This document shows, piece after piece, positions 8,964 through 17,917 of a DNA stretch of 64,000 nt; position 1 is the stretch's first letter, and every line of letters begins with the position of its first letter. Position numbers and translations under genes: made by a program. Source of the DNA: Perkinsela sp. pyNocScin1 (lineage: Eukaryota > Euglenozoa > Kinetoplastea > Prokinetoplastida > Perkinselidae); contig CAXHTR010000008.1 in the NCBI GenBank assembly GCA_964019655.1, positions 248,001-312,000 of the forward strand, in the 5' to 3' direction. The notes under the pieces were generated by a model. That model was not told the origin of the DNA. It was given only the letters and a program-made list of their open reading frames with translations, and did no database searches.

Positions 8964-10415
8964 CTAGCTGTTTATAAAAAACGTACAGTCACATTTTTCA
9001 ATGCTGTCGAAGATCGCACTTTGATGTACGGGTTTGTATAGGCTTGGGTCCAAATCAGTTTGGAGATCTTCATCCGCTTGAACAGCGAATATTCGTTTGT
9101 TTCGTGGATGCGCCAGCTTTTCTTTCGAGTCATCAACACGAGATGAAGTGCGCTTTTTTCGCAGTACTGTTCCTCCACATAGCTCGATCATCTGAGCCAT
9201 GCAATTTTTTGTGGGTACTTCGTATCTGCCCAATAAATAGAAAATCATACCCTGAAAGATACGGAGTGGCTGGCTGCCGGAAATTTCCTTCACGTGCCTT
9301 TCCGTCCATTTTTTTTGCCTTTTCAAGTGAACTTGATAGCTTGCAGTTAAATGGGGCGCTGTTGGCACCCATTTTTTGTTGCAAAGGCATTCGTACAGCC
9401 ACGAAGGGTTGACTGTAGGAACACCGGGAAAGAGGTAGCTAAAAATATGTTTCAGAGTCCTATTCTCAATTTGCTGATCTGCTGCTATCTCAGCATCTAG
9501 ATCAACTAAAACGCAAAATGACCTCGATGTGAGAAGTCCCTCATCACCTGTGGTTGAGGTCTGCGATTTCATGTCGTATTGGCTTATCGTACTATCATCT
9601 AAAAGTTCATCATCAAACAGTATGTCCTTGGTCTCAGCGCTCTTTGAAAAATCGGCGCATTGAAACCCAGAAAACTTAGATCTATAGCTGGCAGTGTCTG
9701 CTAGGAGAGAAAGGGGATCTTCAACATACGTTGCTCCAAGCTGATGAGCTATGCTTATCAAAGACTCCTTATGTGCTCCCGTTATGAAAATAAACATTTT
9801 ATGTTCTCTTTGCTGCACAATGTCTGCTTTGTCTGTTGAACTATGCAGCATAGCTTCATGTGCAGGCTCAGAGGTGAAACCTCCGTCAATGAGCTTGCCA
9901 GCGGTTTCATCATCGTTTTTTGGTGTAGCTTTTTGAAGTTCGGTTGAGCTTTTCGTTTCATTCTGAGACCCAGTAATTTTCCTTGCTTCATCTATATCTC
10001 GCTGATCTGATGCACCTGCTTCCGTACCCGCTTTAGATAAACTTTTTTGCTTGAGTGTCTCGCTACCCCTTTGCCTTTCACATTCCTTTACAACGCTATT
10101 CACAGATTCGCTTGGCTCTACAGCCTGCGGCTTATGGCTCGGTTTCGGTTGATCAATAAGATACTCTTCGATAGGAACGAATTGTTTTTCTTCGTAGGAA
10201 GCATTCACCCAATTAGGGGTTACAACAGGGCACTTGCGCTCGTGTGACCGTTCGATGGTAGACTTTGATCCATTATGGTAAACAACAAAGTTGGCAGTTC
10301 CGAACTCTGGCGCGATAGTCGCGCCGATTGACAAAAGCTTGAGCTTTAAGTCTGCCTTGCTCACAAACTCATCACTTCGGACGCTTAAATAGATGGCTGT
10401 ATCTGCAACTTTCAT
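8964..10415 (-). CDS. BRCT-repeat protein
   Basis: A 483-residue protein with at least two, probably three, BRCT folds. These phosphopeptide-binding modules are typical of DNA-damage signalling proteins. BRCT 1 spans about residues 3-85, with the W signature in V-T-P-N-W-V-N-A-S-Y. A long Lys/Ser/Glu-rich linker follows (about 90-200). A second unit spans about 205-365, with I-S-I-A-H-Q-L-G-A-T-Y and P-S-W-L-Y-E-C, interrupted by a low-complexity insert. A third covers about 383-483, with F-Y-L-L-G-R-Y, L-C-G-G-T-V and a C-terminal S-A-I-F-D-S-I-E helix but no clear W. Candidates are BARD1/BRCA1- or microcephalin-like scaffolds. No RING or other enzymatic domain is present. The start is the first Met, at the beginning of BRCT 1. 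Confidence 0.75.
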   Translation of the reverse strand: MKVADTAIYLSVRSDEFVSKADLKLKLLSIGATIAPEFGTANFVVYHNGSKSTIERSHERKCPVVTPNWVNASYEEKQFVPIEEYLIDQPKPSHKPQAVEPSESVNSVVKECERQRGSETLKQKSLSKAGTEAGASDQRDIDEARKITGSQNETKSSTELQKATPKNDDETAGKLIDGGFTSEPAHEAMLHSSTDKADIVQQREHKMFIFITGAHKESLISIAHQLGATYVEDPLSLLADTASYRSKFSGFQCADFSKSAETKDILFDDELLDDSTISQYDMKSQTSTTGDEGLLTSRSFCVLVDLDAEIAADQQIENRTLKHIFSYLFPGVPTVNPSWLYECLCNKKWVPTAPHLTASYQVHLKRQKKWTERHVKEISGSQPLRIFQGMIFYLLGRYEVPTKNCMAQMIELCGGTVLRKKRTSSRVDDSKEKLAHPRNKRIFAVQADEDLQTDLDPSLYKPVHQSAIFDSIEKCDCTFFINS

Positions 10416-10506
10416 AAAAAGTAGCTAAAAATAGGGGACACATTTAGGTAATCGTTAAGTTTGCTGTCCAGCAAGATTCGTAAGTTCAAAAGTACCCACA
10501 TTTTCG

Positions 10507-11289
10507 TTAGTACATGGAAAGCAAAATATTTGCAGCAAGGCTCGCAATGGTTTTGAACTTGACGCTTATTTTTTGTGGAAAGGCATCTCCGATAGCGACG
10601 AAGAGAAGTAGCAAATCTCGCAGCACCTGAAGCAGGGCAGCGCTCTTGTCATAGAATAAGTGCGCCAAATCTCTGCGCTGGAATATAAGACTTGATGAAT
10701 TCTTATTATGAGCTTTGCTGGAATTCGCCACTGCACTGCTTTTCGAAAGGTGCTTGATCAAAGGCTCTATCCGCATAGTGCACAGGAATAGAAGTGAGAA
10801 AGCATGCAGGAAGCGCTGTAGAACTACTTGTGAGCTCCCTTCAGCAAGCTGAAATACATAGCACGCATCGCCAAGGATCTCCGCAAGAATTCGTAGAATA
10901 TAATACGCAACGCGGTACAGTGCATCCCAATGAATTCGCTTGTGATCCATAATACGTCGAACGATTTGTCCCGGCTCGATGAGCGCGAAGGAGCTAACTT
11001 TGATGTTTGCAAAAGCTTTCACGTATGATGCGATAGCCAAAGCAGAAATCTGCTGTTTTATCTCACGCGCGGTGCGAAGAAACCCAAAAAGACCCAACAG
11101 ACCGTCGCAGCTCGAAAAGCTGCAGCTATAAAAGCCTGAAACCCCATTCATGCCTGTCCACATGGGGGCATAGAGATGAATGAGCTTCAATATATCCGCA
11201 ATTATCCTGATGATGGAGTGCAGCAACGATGTCTCTTGGTGGGCGATTTGCCAGGAAGTGGCGAAGCTTTCTAGACCGCTTAGTGACAT
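10507..11289 (-). CDS. PEX11-family-like peroxisome/glycosome membrane protein
   Basis: A 260-residue hydrophobic protein rich in amphipathic and membrane-type helices. The resemblance to PEX11 is weak. An N-terminal helical region is followed by S-C-D-G-L-L-G-L-F-G-F-L-R-T-A-R-E-I and a C-terminal hydrophobic stretch (L-L-Q-V-L-R-D-L-L-L-L-F-V-A-I-G-D-A-F). PEX11 proteins bend and elongate peroxisomal membranes, which are glycosomes in kinetoplastids. A second, better PEX11 match lies at 16893-17882, and a peroxisomal-type carrier at 57189-58244. Kinetoplastids carry PEX11 plus the GIM5 paralogues, and this could be the GIM5-like copy. It might instead be another multi-helix membrane protein. 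Confidence 0.5.
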   Translation of the reverse strand: MSLSGLESFATSWQIAHQETSLLHSIIRIIADILKLIHLYAPMWTGMNGVSGFYSCSFSSCDGLLGLFGFLRTAREIKQQISALAIASYVKAFANIKVSSFALIEPGQIVRRIMDHKRIHWDALYRVAYYILRILAEILGDACYVFQLAEGSSQVVLQRFLHAFSLLFLCTMRIEPLIKHLSKSSAVANSSKAHNKNSSSLIFQRRDLAHLFYDKSAALLQVLRDLLLLFVAIGDAFPQKISVKFKTIASLAANILLSMY

Positions 11290-11406
11290 GATGATACAGT
11301 TATAGATATTGAGAACAATAATTCACCACATAAATCGAAGAATGCGAGCTCTGTCGAATACAGCTGGCACCTAATGCTTTTTTCAGTTTGTTAAATTAGT
11401 ACATTT

Positions 11407-11982
11407 TCAATCGGTCGACTTGAGGAGAGCGGTGTTCTTTTTGTAGATCATCAGGGGGAATAATGTCGCTAACACGATGAAAAATACCGCCGTGGAGATT
11501 TCCATAGCATAATATCTATGCTTCTTGCTATACTCGCGAGACGTTAGCACCTGAATGATGGGCTCTTTCTCGTTAAGTTCCCCAGGAAGCTCTTCATTGT
11601 GAACTGTGCTATGCGCTTGGTACACTTTGCTATTCTCCTCGAGGTCAAGGTGGTAGTATGCAGTAGCGCTCTCAACGGTCATATCAAGTGCAGCGTCCAG
11701 TTTTTTACGATATCCAACGGAGATCGCCTGGCCAGGGTCAATTTTTTCGATTTCTTTGCCGTACTTATCGCCAAGCATTTCATCGACGACATGCACCTGA
11801 TAGGCTGCAGCGTTTCCGACGTTTTCGACGATAATGCTGACTGCAGCATAGTCTTTTTCAACGATAGAACTTGCGGAGTAGCTCTTATGTAGAACAAGGA
11901 ATGGCCTTTCTTCCACGCTTGCCGTGTCAGCTGCATCCATGCTCAGCAGGGCTTGGCAAAAAAGGGAGAATGCACTAAACAT
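11407..11982 (-). CDS. Translocon-associated protein subunit beta (TRAP-beta, SSR2)
   Basis: A 191-residue type I membrane protein matching TRAP-beta, a subunit of the complex that sits beside the Sec61 channel in the endoplasmic reticulum. It has a short signal peptide (M-F-S-A-F-S-L-F-C-Q-A-L-L-S), then a luminal beta-sandwich domain with V-E-N-V-G-N-A-A-A-Y-Q-V and V-D-E-M-L-G. One membrane span (I-S-T-A-V-F-F-I-V-L-A-T-L-F-P-L-M-I) follows near residue 165, and a short cytosolic tail Y-K-K-N-T-A-L-L-K-S-T-D. Length and order agree with the family (about 180-190 residues). Confidence 0.85.
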   Translation of the reverse strand: MFSAFSLFCQALLSMDAADTASVEERPFLVLHKSYSASSIVEKDYAAVSIIVENVGNAAAYQVHVVDEMLGDKYGKEIEKIDPGQAISVGYRKKLDAALDMTVESATAYYHLDLEENSKVYQAHSTVHNEELPGELNEKEPIIQVLTSREYSKKHRYYAMEISTAVFFIVLATLFPLMIYKKNTALLKSTD

Positions 11983-12079
11983 ACTGAATCTTAGGCAAAT
12001 GAAAAATTTTTAGCGATACACAAGCGCGATACATCAAGAATAACGAGCTCTACCGAAGACCAAATGTACACTGCTGCTA

Positions 12080-12340
12080 CTATTCTGCTCGATCTGGAAG
12101 GTTTGTAAAATACGACTCGACAGTCACGACGTCCTCAGGCTTCATGACACCCTTAAAGCGATTGAGATGGTCACAGACGTGATATTTCCACTCATTTCTT
12201 CCAGTGAAAGAATTGACATGACCGCATCGCATGAAGAAGAGCCACATGGAAAACCAGATTGCAGGCCACACAACAGAGTAAAGACGAAGCTCTGGATACT
12301 TCATACCATGATAGTCCGTATACGATCTTTTTGGCGCGGC
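12080..12340 (-). CDS. Small single-pass membrane protein, unknown
   Basis: An 86-residue protein if it starts at M-A-A-P-K-R-S-Y-T. The frame can extend to a Met at 12391, but the extra 17 residues are Cys-rich and look non-coding. It has one hydrophobic, Trp-rich segment (Y-S-V-V-W-P-A-I-W-F-S-M-W-L-F-F-M), followed by a soluble tail of about 50 residues with F-T-G-R-N-E-W-K-Y-H. This size and topology is typical of accessory subunits of mitochondrial respiratory complexes, which is a guess from architecture. I know no specific family. Confidence 0.6.
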   Translation of the reverse strand, partial: AAPKRSYTDYHGMKYPELRLYSVVWPAIWFSMWLFFMRCGHVNSFTGRNEWKYHVCDHLNRFKGVMKPEDVVTVESYFTNLPDRAE

Positions 12341-12517
12341 CATGTGTATGCACTTACGCTGCATAGCAGATCTGAAACAGATCATTGACATAGGACGCTA
12401 TTCTAAAGAACAAAGGTAAAAGATTAAAATCCGAGTTTGATTTTTATTCTCAAGCGAAAACTCTACATTGTTGCAATGTGCTTTCGCGCGAAAACATTGA
12501 CATTGGCAAAGCCGTTT

Positions 12518-14368
12518 TCATGTAAATTGCCTTTTCAGCTTTGAATGCTGCGTTTTTCTTATTGGAGCACCGAGCTCATCATATCCCCAAGGTGGTATCT
12601 TTCTCCGCGCGCACTGAATTTCTCGATGATCAATTGATTCACAAACTTGGCACTGCCTGGCTTTTGAGGGCCATTTGGTTTTGATCCGCACATCCTCTTG
12701 GCCCTTAGTAGTCGATTGAGCGCTAGAATCATGCCACTGAATTCGAAATTTTGAATAGCTGTGCACACATCCATAAAACAGGTGCCCAAAGGTCCCGCAC
12801 GTTATGCAAAACGATGGATTTTTGCCACCTTGCGATGCATGCTGGGCGAAAGAGTCATACGGTTTGATAGCACTATTTGCACTTGGGCACATCGCTTCGT
12901 GGTGAAAATCACCGCAGTGGCTACAAAGCAATGTGGTTCGTGGAAATTTCGATGCAAGGCGTGTATGCTTGGTATTCTTAGCATGACCGAGAGAAGCTTT
13001 GCATTCTACAAGCTGGGAGCTGAGAAAGCTTGCACTACCTGCATCGACAGTTGCTTGGGACATGCCCAATTTTGCAGAAACCATAATAGCGCTATCATCT
13101 TCACGTGGAGCAATATCACCATTTATGAACTCGGGTTTTATTAATTGTGTGGCAAGAGCTTGAGGGTCTTGCAATGGACGAATACCATTCTTGGCTGCAT
13201 CCGCCGGAAGGTTGTCACCCTCGATCCAGGCATCAAATTCCGCAGGAATCGGTATTTCTATCTTTGTATATTGTGCGTTCTCACTGGCAATGTCGTTTAT
13301 GTTTTCCTTATTGTCATCGACGTTTAAATCACGCATGAGCTCTTCGTTTGCCATATCTGACGGATCTGGAAAAGTAACTTTTATGCAGCATATACCAATA
13401 TGCAGGCTGTTGGATGCTATCGGATTGAGCGCATCTTCGAGCATGCCTTTCTCCACCCGCTCTTGAATTTCATTCCATTCAGGGTCTTTTACCCCATTTC
13501 TGAGATGTGAAGCGAATTTATTGAAAGCAGCGACAGCGTACTGATGATTATACACGGGATCATTCAAAATTGGGAAGCCGAGATGAGCAAAAGCACAGCG
13601 CATGTCAGCTTCAGTACCTCTATTAAACTCGACTTCGAATATCTGGCGAAGCTTTTTCGACCCGTTACTTTTCGTAATTATTTTGGCTTTGATCAGCTTG
13701 GGACGAAAGCAGAAATACTTTCCTTTCTTTCCTGCAAATCTTTCGTAGGGCAACACGGAAAGCCGCTTATGCAAAGGTAGCCAGGGATGTGATTCCTGCG
13801 GTTCATTGCTTTGAAAGAGGGAGAAAATGCGTTCTTCTTGTTTTAAATTAGACTTGCCAGGAGAATAGAAAAGGTCAGATCGCAGTGTATGGCCTTCAAC
13901 GGCCTCTCCTACCTGTTTACTGGGCTTATCTTTTTCTAACAGATCACTTTCAACTAGCACAGCGTATTTTCTGTGTATTAAGCGGTTGCGCTCACACTCA
14001 TGAAAGAATTCGATGGATTTCGCCCCTTGAGCAATCGCAAGAATCCCTCGACATTCAGATGACATATTCCATATGGGGCAAAAGCTCAGATGTGGCTGCT
14101 TTTCCCCCAAAACTTCGCTAGATGGTGGGTTACGTCTATATATGTTGCAGCCATCAGCTCCTTGCTGATGATTTTCCGTAGCGTATAAGTGTGGCTCTCT
14201 CGAGATGCTCTCATAGCCCATGATCAAGAGCCTATTCATTACTGTGTCAACGTTTGTGAGATCACAAGCTATACTGCTATCTTTTAAAGTAGGCAGTCCG
14301 AATTGCTTATCTATGACAAACCATCTGTCTCGAATTCCATGCTTGAGAAAGCGCAGAAGATTGACCAT
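12518..14368 (-). CDS. Degenerate RluA-type pseudouridine synthase fused to CCHC zinc knuckles
   Basis: A 616-residue protein. The N-terminal 300 residues follow the RluA/Pus pattern: I-D-K-Q-F-G-L-P at about 19-26 (family: N-K-P-x-G-x-P), then G-I-L-A-I-A-Q and I-H-R-K-Y-A-V-L-V-E, then A-H-L-G-F-P-I-L-N-D-P-V-Y-N. The catalytic motif H-R-L-D-x-x-T-S-G is replaced by W-N-M-S-S-E-C-R-G (100-108). Aligned on G-I-L-A-I-A, the catalytic Asp position is Ser103. The T-H-Q-I-R element is also altered. The C-terminal third carries one short (C-S-H-C-G-D-F-H-H-E-A-M-C) and two canonical knuckles, C-x2-C-x4-H-x4-C: C-I-T-C-G-T-F-G-H-L-F-Y-G-C and C-Q-V-C-E-S-I-D-H-R-E-I-Q-C. It probably binds RNA without modifying it. 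Kinetoplastid mitoribosome assembly uses pseudouridine-synthase-like proteins, a possible parallel. Confidence 0.75.
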   Translation of the reverse strand: MVNLLRFLKHGIRDRWFVIDKQFGLPTLKDSSIACDLTNVDTVMNRLLIMGYESISREPHLYATENHQQGADGCNIYRRNPPSSEVLGEKQPHLSFCPIWNMSSECRGILAIAQGAKSIEFFHECERNRLIHRKYAVLVESDLLEKDKPSKQVGEAVEGHTLRSDLFYSPGKSNLKQEERIFSLFQSNEPQESHPWLPLHKRLSVLPYERFAGKKGKYFCFRPKLIKAKIITKSNGSKKLRQIFEVEFNRGTEADMRCAFAHLGFPILNDPVYNHQYAVAAFNKFASHLRNGVKDPEWNEIQERVEKGMLEDALNPIASNSLHIGICCIKVTFPDPSDMANEELMRDLNVDDNKENINDIASENAQYTKIEIPIPAEFDAWIEGDNLPADAAKNGIRPLQDPQALATQLIKPEFINGDIAPREDDSAIMVSAKLGMSQATVDAGSASFLSSQLVECKASLGHAKNTKHTRLASKFPRTTLLCSHCGDFHHEAMCPSANSAIKPYDSFAQHASQGGKNPSFCITCGTFGHLFYGCVHSYSKFRIQWHDSSAQSTTKGQEDVRIKTKWPSKARQCQVCESIDHREIQCARRKIPPWGYDELGAPIRKTQHSKLKRQFT

Positions 14369-14496
14369 AAAGATTCAGGGGCATACAAATTATTGTTCGA
14401 CAAAAGCTGACCAATTTCAAATTATTTAAGAGTCATACGCTCTTCACCAAAAAAAGCCAACAAAACTAACATCTAGTCGCAAGTTACACAGATTAC

Positions 14497-16440
14497 TTAC
14501 CCTGTGGCTTGATCCAACAAAATATCAACTGAACGCCGTATCTGTGTCAGAGAAATACGCTTTTGTGGATCAAATGCAACCATTTGCATTACCAAATCAA
14601 CGATTTCGACGTGCTCACGGGCAACTTCGTGCCTTGACGGGTTAATACAGCCTTTACGGGCCGACTCAAATATTGCATACTTTTCACTCTCAGTTGATAC
14701 AGCGACGTAGCACTCAAGCATGATGATTCCAAGAGCGAAGATATCAGAGGACTCTGACACACGGCCGGAAGACAGCTGTTCTGGGCTGCAGTATGCTGGC
14801 GTTCCAACGCCAGCAGTTCGGTCAAAAAAGCCAAGCAAGCCCCCAGTAGTCGAATTTCCGGGATATTGTGTGTTACTTTTCGCAATGCTGAGCCCAAAGT
14901 CACCGATTTTGATGCACATTTCACTTTCCGCATCCACTTCTGCAGATTTTGTATAAGAAATGAAGATGTTTCCTGGTTTAAGATCGCGGTGCAAGATGCC
15001 CTGTGAGTGAAGATAGAGAAGCCCCGAAGAAAGCTGCTTGAAAATTTGCAAATTTTCCAGGTTATCAACGATACGATTTCTCCGATTGAGCCAGTCGCGC
15101 AGCGTTCCGTGCTCATAGTAACTCATTTGGATAAAGAGAAAATTGAAGGTCACTGAGCTTGCTGACGACCCACTGCCCGTGTAGCCGGTTGAAAGTGCAC
15201 CTGTATCAGACCGATCGAAGCCAGCCATGTCCACTGAATTGCTCCAACTCGACCTTCCAACGTGGCCAAGCTGCAGCTTGCGCAGCTCGAATTCGGAGAG
15301 CTGGTCCTCCCAGCTTGAAAAGTACCGTACGACATTAACGTGGTCCAAGAGTGCATGCATAGAAGCTTCCGATTTAATTCGCTCGCTCATGGATGATGAT
15401 ATCGCTACTATTTTCACAGCATAATTAATTCCTGTTGTCCGATGTTCTGCGAGAAAAACCGCGCCACAGCCACCTTTACCTATGATGCGCTTGTGCACAA
15501 AATGGGTGAAGTAAAAGGATGACATGTTGAAGTTGCCCGCCATAGGAGTTCCTCGAAGAGTGCTGTGGGAAAAATCAAAGCCTGTCAAGCTAGCGACATT
15601 AGCTTGCATACTCCGCTTCAAATCCATAGTGAACGAGGAATGTGAGTGCGGGTTTCCAAATATTCCATGCATGCTTTCTTGACCAAGCTGATTATTAACA
15701 GTTTGAATCGATGACTCCGATCGCTTCACTTTGATGATCAAGTATACTATAATGCAAACTAGGAAGCCAAGCAGAACAAGCAGGTTCAGAGTAATGATCA
15801 CTGCTGACTGTGCATCAAGTTTCTTGAAGAGCATGACCGAATGCACTGAATCAGTAAGATCGTGGTACCCGAGTTGGGGTTGGTTGTGTTGAATGATCTG
15901 ATCACGGCGATTACAATATGAGTCGAGGAGAATCTGTAAATGTAGCTTGCTACGAATTTCCTGGATAAGCTCTGGCTTGATGTCAACTTGGCCAGCTTGC
16001 TCATCACTCTCCTCATCAAAGGACTGAATCAGCTGCTCGAGCGATAAGCATGAGCCAATCAAGGTCTGCAGTCCCATATACTGGTTAAGTATATCAAGTG
16101 TCAAGCCGCTGCTTGTTGCGTTGAAGAGATTAGCCGGTAAATATTCTGATAAATGAAGGATACCCGTGGTCGAAGGGTCAGAGAGATCATGAACAGTAGA
16201 TTCATTATGTGCGTCGCTTTGAAGGCTTTCTCCTGGCGATTCGTCACGTGACATTTCGAAAGCTTCATTTGAAGCATATTCTTCCCGACGCTTCAAATTT
16301 GGTTCCGTTCCGCTTTCGATAATGTCGCCTTCATTGCCATAAAAAGGCGAGCCCACGAATATTAGAGCGAAACTAAGGGCATTCATCTGACATGAAAAAG
16401 AGAATTGAAGAAAAAAGAAATTTTTTCGCCATAGATCCAA
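14497..16440 (-). CDS. PERK-like transmembrane eIF2-alpha kinase
   Basis: A 647-residue type I membrane protein kinase. An N-terminal hydrophobic signal (residues 1-30, an alternative Met at 19 keeps it) precedes a Ser/Glu-rich luminal region. One membrane span lies at about 211-237 (S-A-V-I-I-T-L-N-L-L-V-L-L-G-F-L). The cytosolic kinase has G-K-G-G-C-G at 321-326, the Lys of A-V-K at 343, H-R-D-L-K-P-G-N at 484-491, D-F-G at 514-516, and G-T-P-A-Y-C-S-P-E-Q. An insert of about 50 residues lies in the N-lobe (380-430), a usual feature of eIF2-alpha kinases, and F-S-S-W-E-D-Q also fits that group. PERK/PEK kinases sense luminal stress and shut down translation. Kinetoplastids have a membrane eIF2K of this type. 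The luminal domain here (about 180 residues) is far shorter than in animal PERK, and I see no beta-propeller. Confidence 0.85.
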   Translation of the reverse strand: MDLWRKNFFFLQFSFSCQMNALSFALIFVGSPFYGNEGDIIESGTEPNLKRREEYASNEAFEMSRDESPGESLQSDAHNESTVHDLSDPSTTGILHLSEYLPANLFNATSSGLTLDILNQYMGLQTLIGSCLSLEQLIQSFDEESDEQAGQVDIKPELIQEIRSKLHLQILLDSYCNRRDQIIQHNQPQLGYHDLTDSVHSVMLFKKLDAQSAVIITLNLLVLLGFLVCIIVYLIIKVKRSESSIQTVNNQLGQESMHGIFGNPHSHSSFTMDLKRSMQANVASLTGFDFSHSTLRGTPMAGNFNMSSFYFTHFVHKRIIGKGGCGAVFLAEHRTTGINYAVKIVAISSSMSERIKSEASMHALLDHVNVVRYFSSWEDQLSEFELRKLQLGHVGRSSWSNSVDMAGFDRSDTGALSTGYTGSGSSASSVTFNFLFIQMSYYEHGTLRDWLNRRNRIVDNLENLQIFKQLSSGLLYLHSQGILHRDLKPGNIFISYTKSAEVDAESEMCIKIGDFGLSIAKSNTQYPGNSTTGGLLGFFDRTAGVGTPAYCSPEQLSSGRVSESSDIFALGIIMLECYVAVSTESEKYAIFESARKGCINPSRHEVAREHVEIVDLVMQMVAFDPQKRISLTQIRRSVDILLDQATG

Positions 16441-16536
16441 TATTTAGCGTCTTTTTTCTCAACGTTTACCTGTGCTCGAACTACTTGACTACCCATCATA
16501 CTGCAAATCTACTAAAAGACCTTTGAGAACAACCTA

Positions 16537-16752
16537 CTACTCTACGCTTACGTTCGCAAGAACAATGGCCCCTTCAACAGCAAGAGCTGCAACAATAGTA
16601 AAAAAGTACAATGCCAACTTCTGCGTCGTGTCTAGCTTGTCACGGCGTAAGACCTCTGTAGGGGTGCCTAGCTTGTAGATTCGCTTCAATTTCGTTCCCG
16701 CGGTCCAGATGATTCCAAACTTATTGACCACCGCGTTCAATATAGATTCCAT
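16537..16752 (-). CDS. Small membrane protein, unknown
   Basis: A 71-residue ORF in a spacer of a cluster where every other gap is short, so it is likely a gene. It has an amphipathic N-terminal half with K-L-K-R-I-Y-K-L-G-T-P-T-E-V-L-R-R-D-K and one membrane span near the C-terminus (L-A-L-Y-F-F-T-I-V-A-A-L-A-V-E-G-A-I-V-L). No family is recognised. A small mitochondrial inner- or outer-membrane subunit is possible from size and topology alone. Confidence 0.55.
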   Translation of the reverse strand: MESILNAVVNKFGIIWTAGTKLKRIYKLGTPTEVLRRDKLDTTQKLALYFFTIVAALAVEGAIVLANVSVE

Positions 16753-16892
16753 TGATAACTTAAAAGCGGAAAAAGGCTGTGCAAGTTACATATTTAGTAG
16801 CCATATAAACTCATAGTGCATCAGATTGTAGGTATTCAGGAGCTTTGGTCGATACAAACTCCCATATATGCTACAAATAGCCATTCGACCAA

Positions 16893-17882
16893 TCAAGCTG
16901 AGCTGCTATCCTTGGAATATACCTCTGTGACTGAGCATACAGATGAAACGATACCGCACATAATTAGACACAGATGGGCATAACTACCAATTTGATGTCG
17001 TAAGATGTCAACTAATGGGCGATATTCTGTAAATACTAAGCGCAGCACGAGAGCTAGAACCTGAGACGTTAAATCAAGAAGTGTGAAGAGTATCCTTTGC
17101 TGCATATGGCTGCTCTTTCCATCGAGGTGTGGACTTGTTGAAGCTTTTGCGCGGATCAGGGCCCACTGCACTTTGAGTTTCTGAACGATCTTACTCAACG
17201 TCCCCTTTTTGCTTCCAGTGTTTTCTGAAAGCTTAGTGGGCGAAGGACAAGGCTCCTTGTCGCACTCGCTATGGAGCTGCTGATCTGGGTAGGATACTGT
17301 GAGCAAGTCAAAAAGTAAAATCGAGCTTTTCAATACTGTGGAAAAAAGATAGGGCAGCAAACAACTGCTGCTCGAATTGCATCTGGGTAATGCAAAAAAG
17401 TTCTTTTTCGTTAAGATGTGCGCATCATTGACAATTGATTTAGCGATAAGGCACAGTCGAAGAATATCCTGCTTGATTTTAAAAGCGAAGGAAGATTGCA
17501 TAGCTGTTTGTGAAGCATCGCAAGGACTTAATGCACGGGAATCGCTATGTGTTGGTCCTCTATGTTCTCGCCATTTTTCTGATTGCAATTTCTCAGTAAT
17601 AGAAAGGCACATGATCTGGATGAAGTACCCTACACGAAAGAGCCTTCGACTACTGTTGAGGGTGACAACACTTGTAAGCAGGCGAGATGACCAGTATGTA
17701 TACGTGCGCTCATGAAGTAACGCTCGAAATTTCTTGAAAACTATCAGAAAGAAGGAAATGAGATACTCAAGAAGTCGAATGCATTGGTATCGCCCCGAAA
17801 CCGAGAGTAAAATCTTCGCCACACTGCTCGCTTGGAACGATAAGAGACAGTGTGGAAAAAGGATGAGCCTTCTGGATTTCAT
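16893..17882 (-). CDS. PEX11-like peroxisomal/glycosomal membrane protein
   Basis: A 329-residue protein with a recognisable PEX11 outline. An N-terminal A-S-S-V-A-K-I-L-L-S-V-S-G-R-Y-Q-C-I-R-L-L-E-Y-L segment corresponds to the family's stretch ending in T-x-G-R-D-K-x-L-R-L-x-Q-Y. It is followed by N-S-S-R-R-L-F-R-V-G-Y-F, equivalent to S-R-K-L-F-R-L-G-K. Two further hydrophobic helices (F-S-T-V-L-K-S-S-I-L-L-F-D-L-L near 185, and the C-terminal S-Y-A-H-L-C-L-I-M-C-G-I-V-S-S-V) flank a polar, Ser/Lys-rich loop. PEX11 drives elongation and division of peroxisomes, glycosomes in kinetoplastids. The first 15 residues may be dispensable if a later start is used. Confidence 0.65.
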   Translation of the reverse strand: MKSRRLILFPHCLLSFQASSVAKILLSVSGRYQCIRLLEYLISFFLIVFKKFRALLHERTYTYWSSRLLTSVVTLNSSRRLFRVGYFIQIMCLSITEKLQSEKWREHRGPTHSDSRALSPCDASQTAMQSSFAFKIKQDILRLCLIAKSIVNDAHILTKKNFFALPRCNSSSSCLLPYLFSTVLKSSILLFDLLTVSYPDQQLHSECDKEPCPSPTKLSENTGSKKGTLSKIVQKLKVQWALIRAKASTSPHLDGKSSHMQQRILFTLLDLTSQVLALVLRLVFTEYRPLVDILRHQIGSYAHLCLIMCGIVSSVCSVTEVYSKDSSSA

Positions 17883-17917
17883 GTCATATATCTCATAACG
17901 AATATAAATTAAATATC

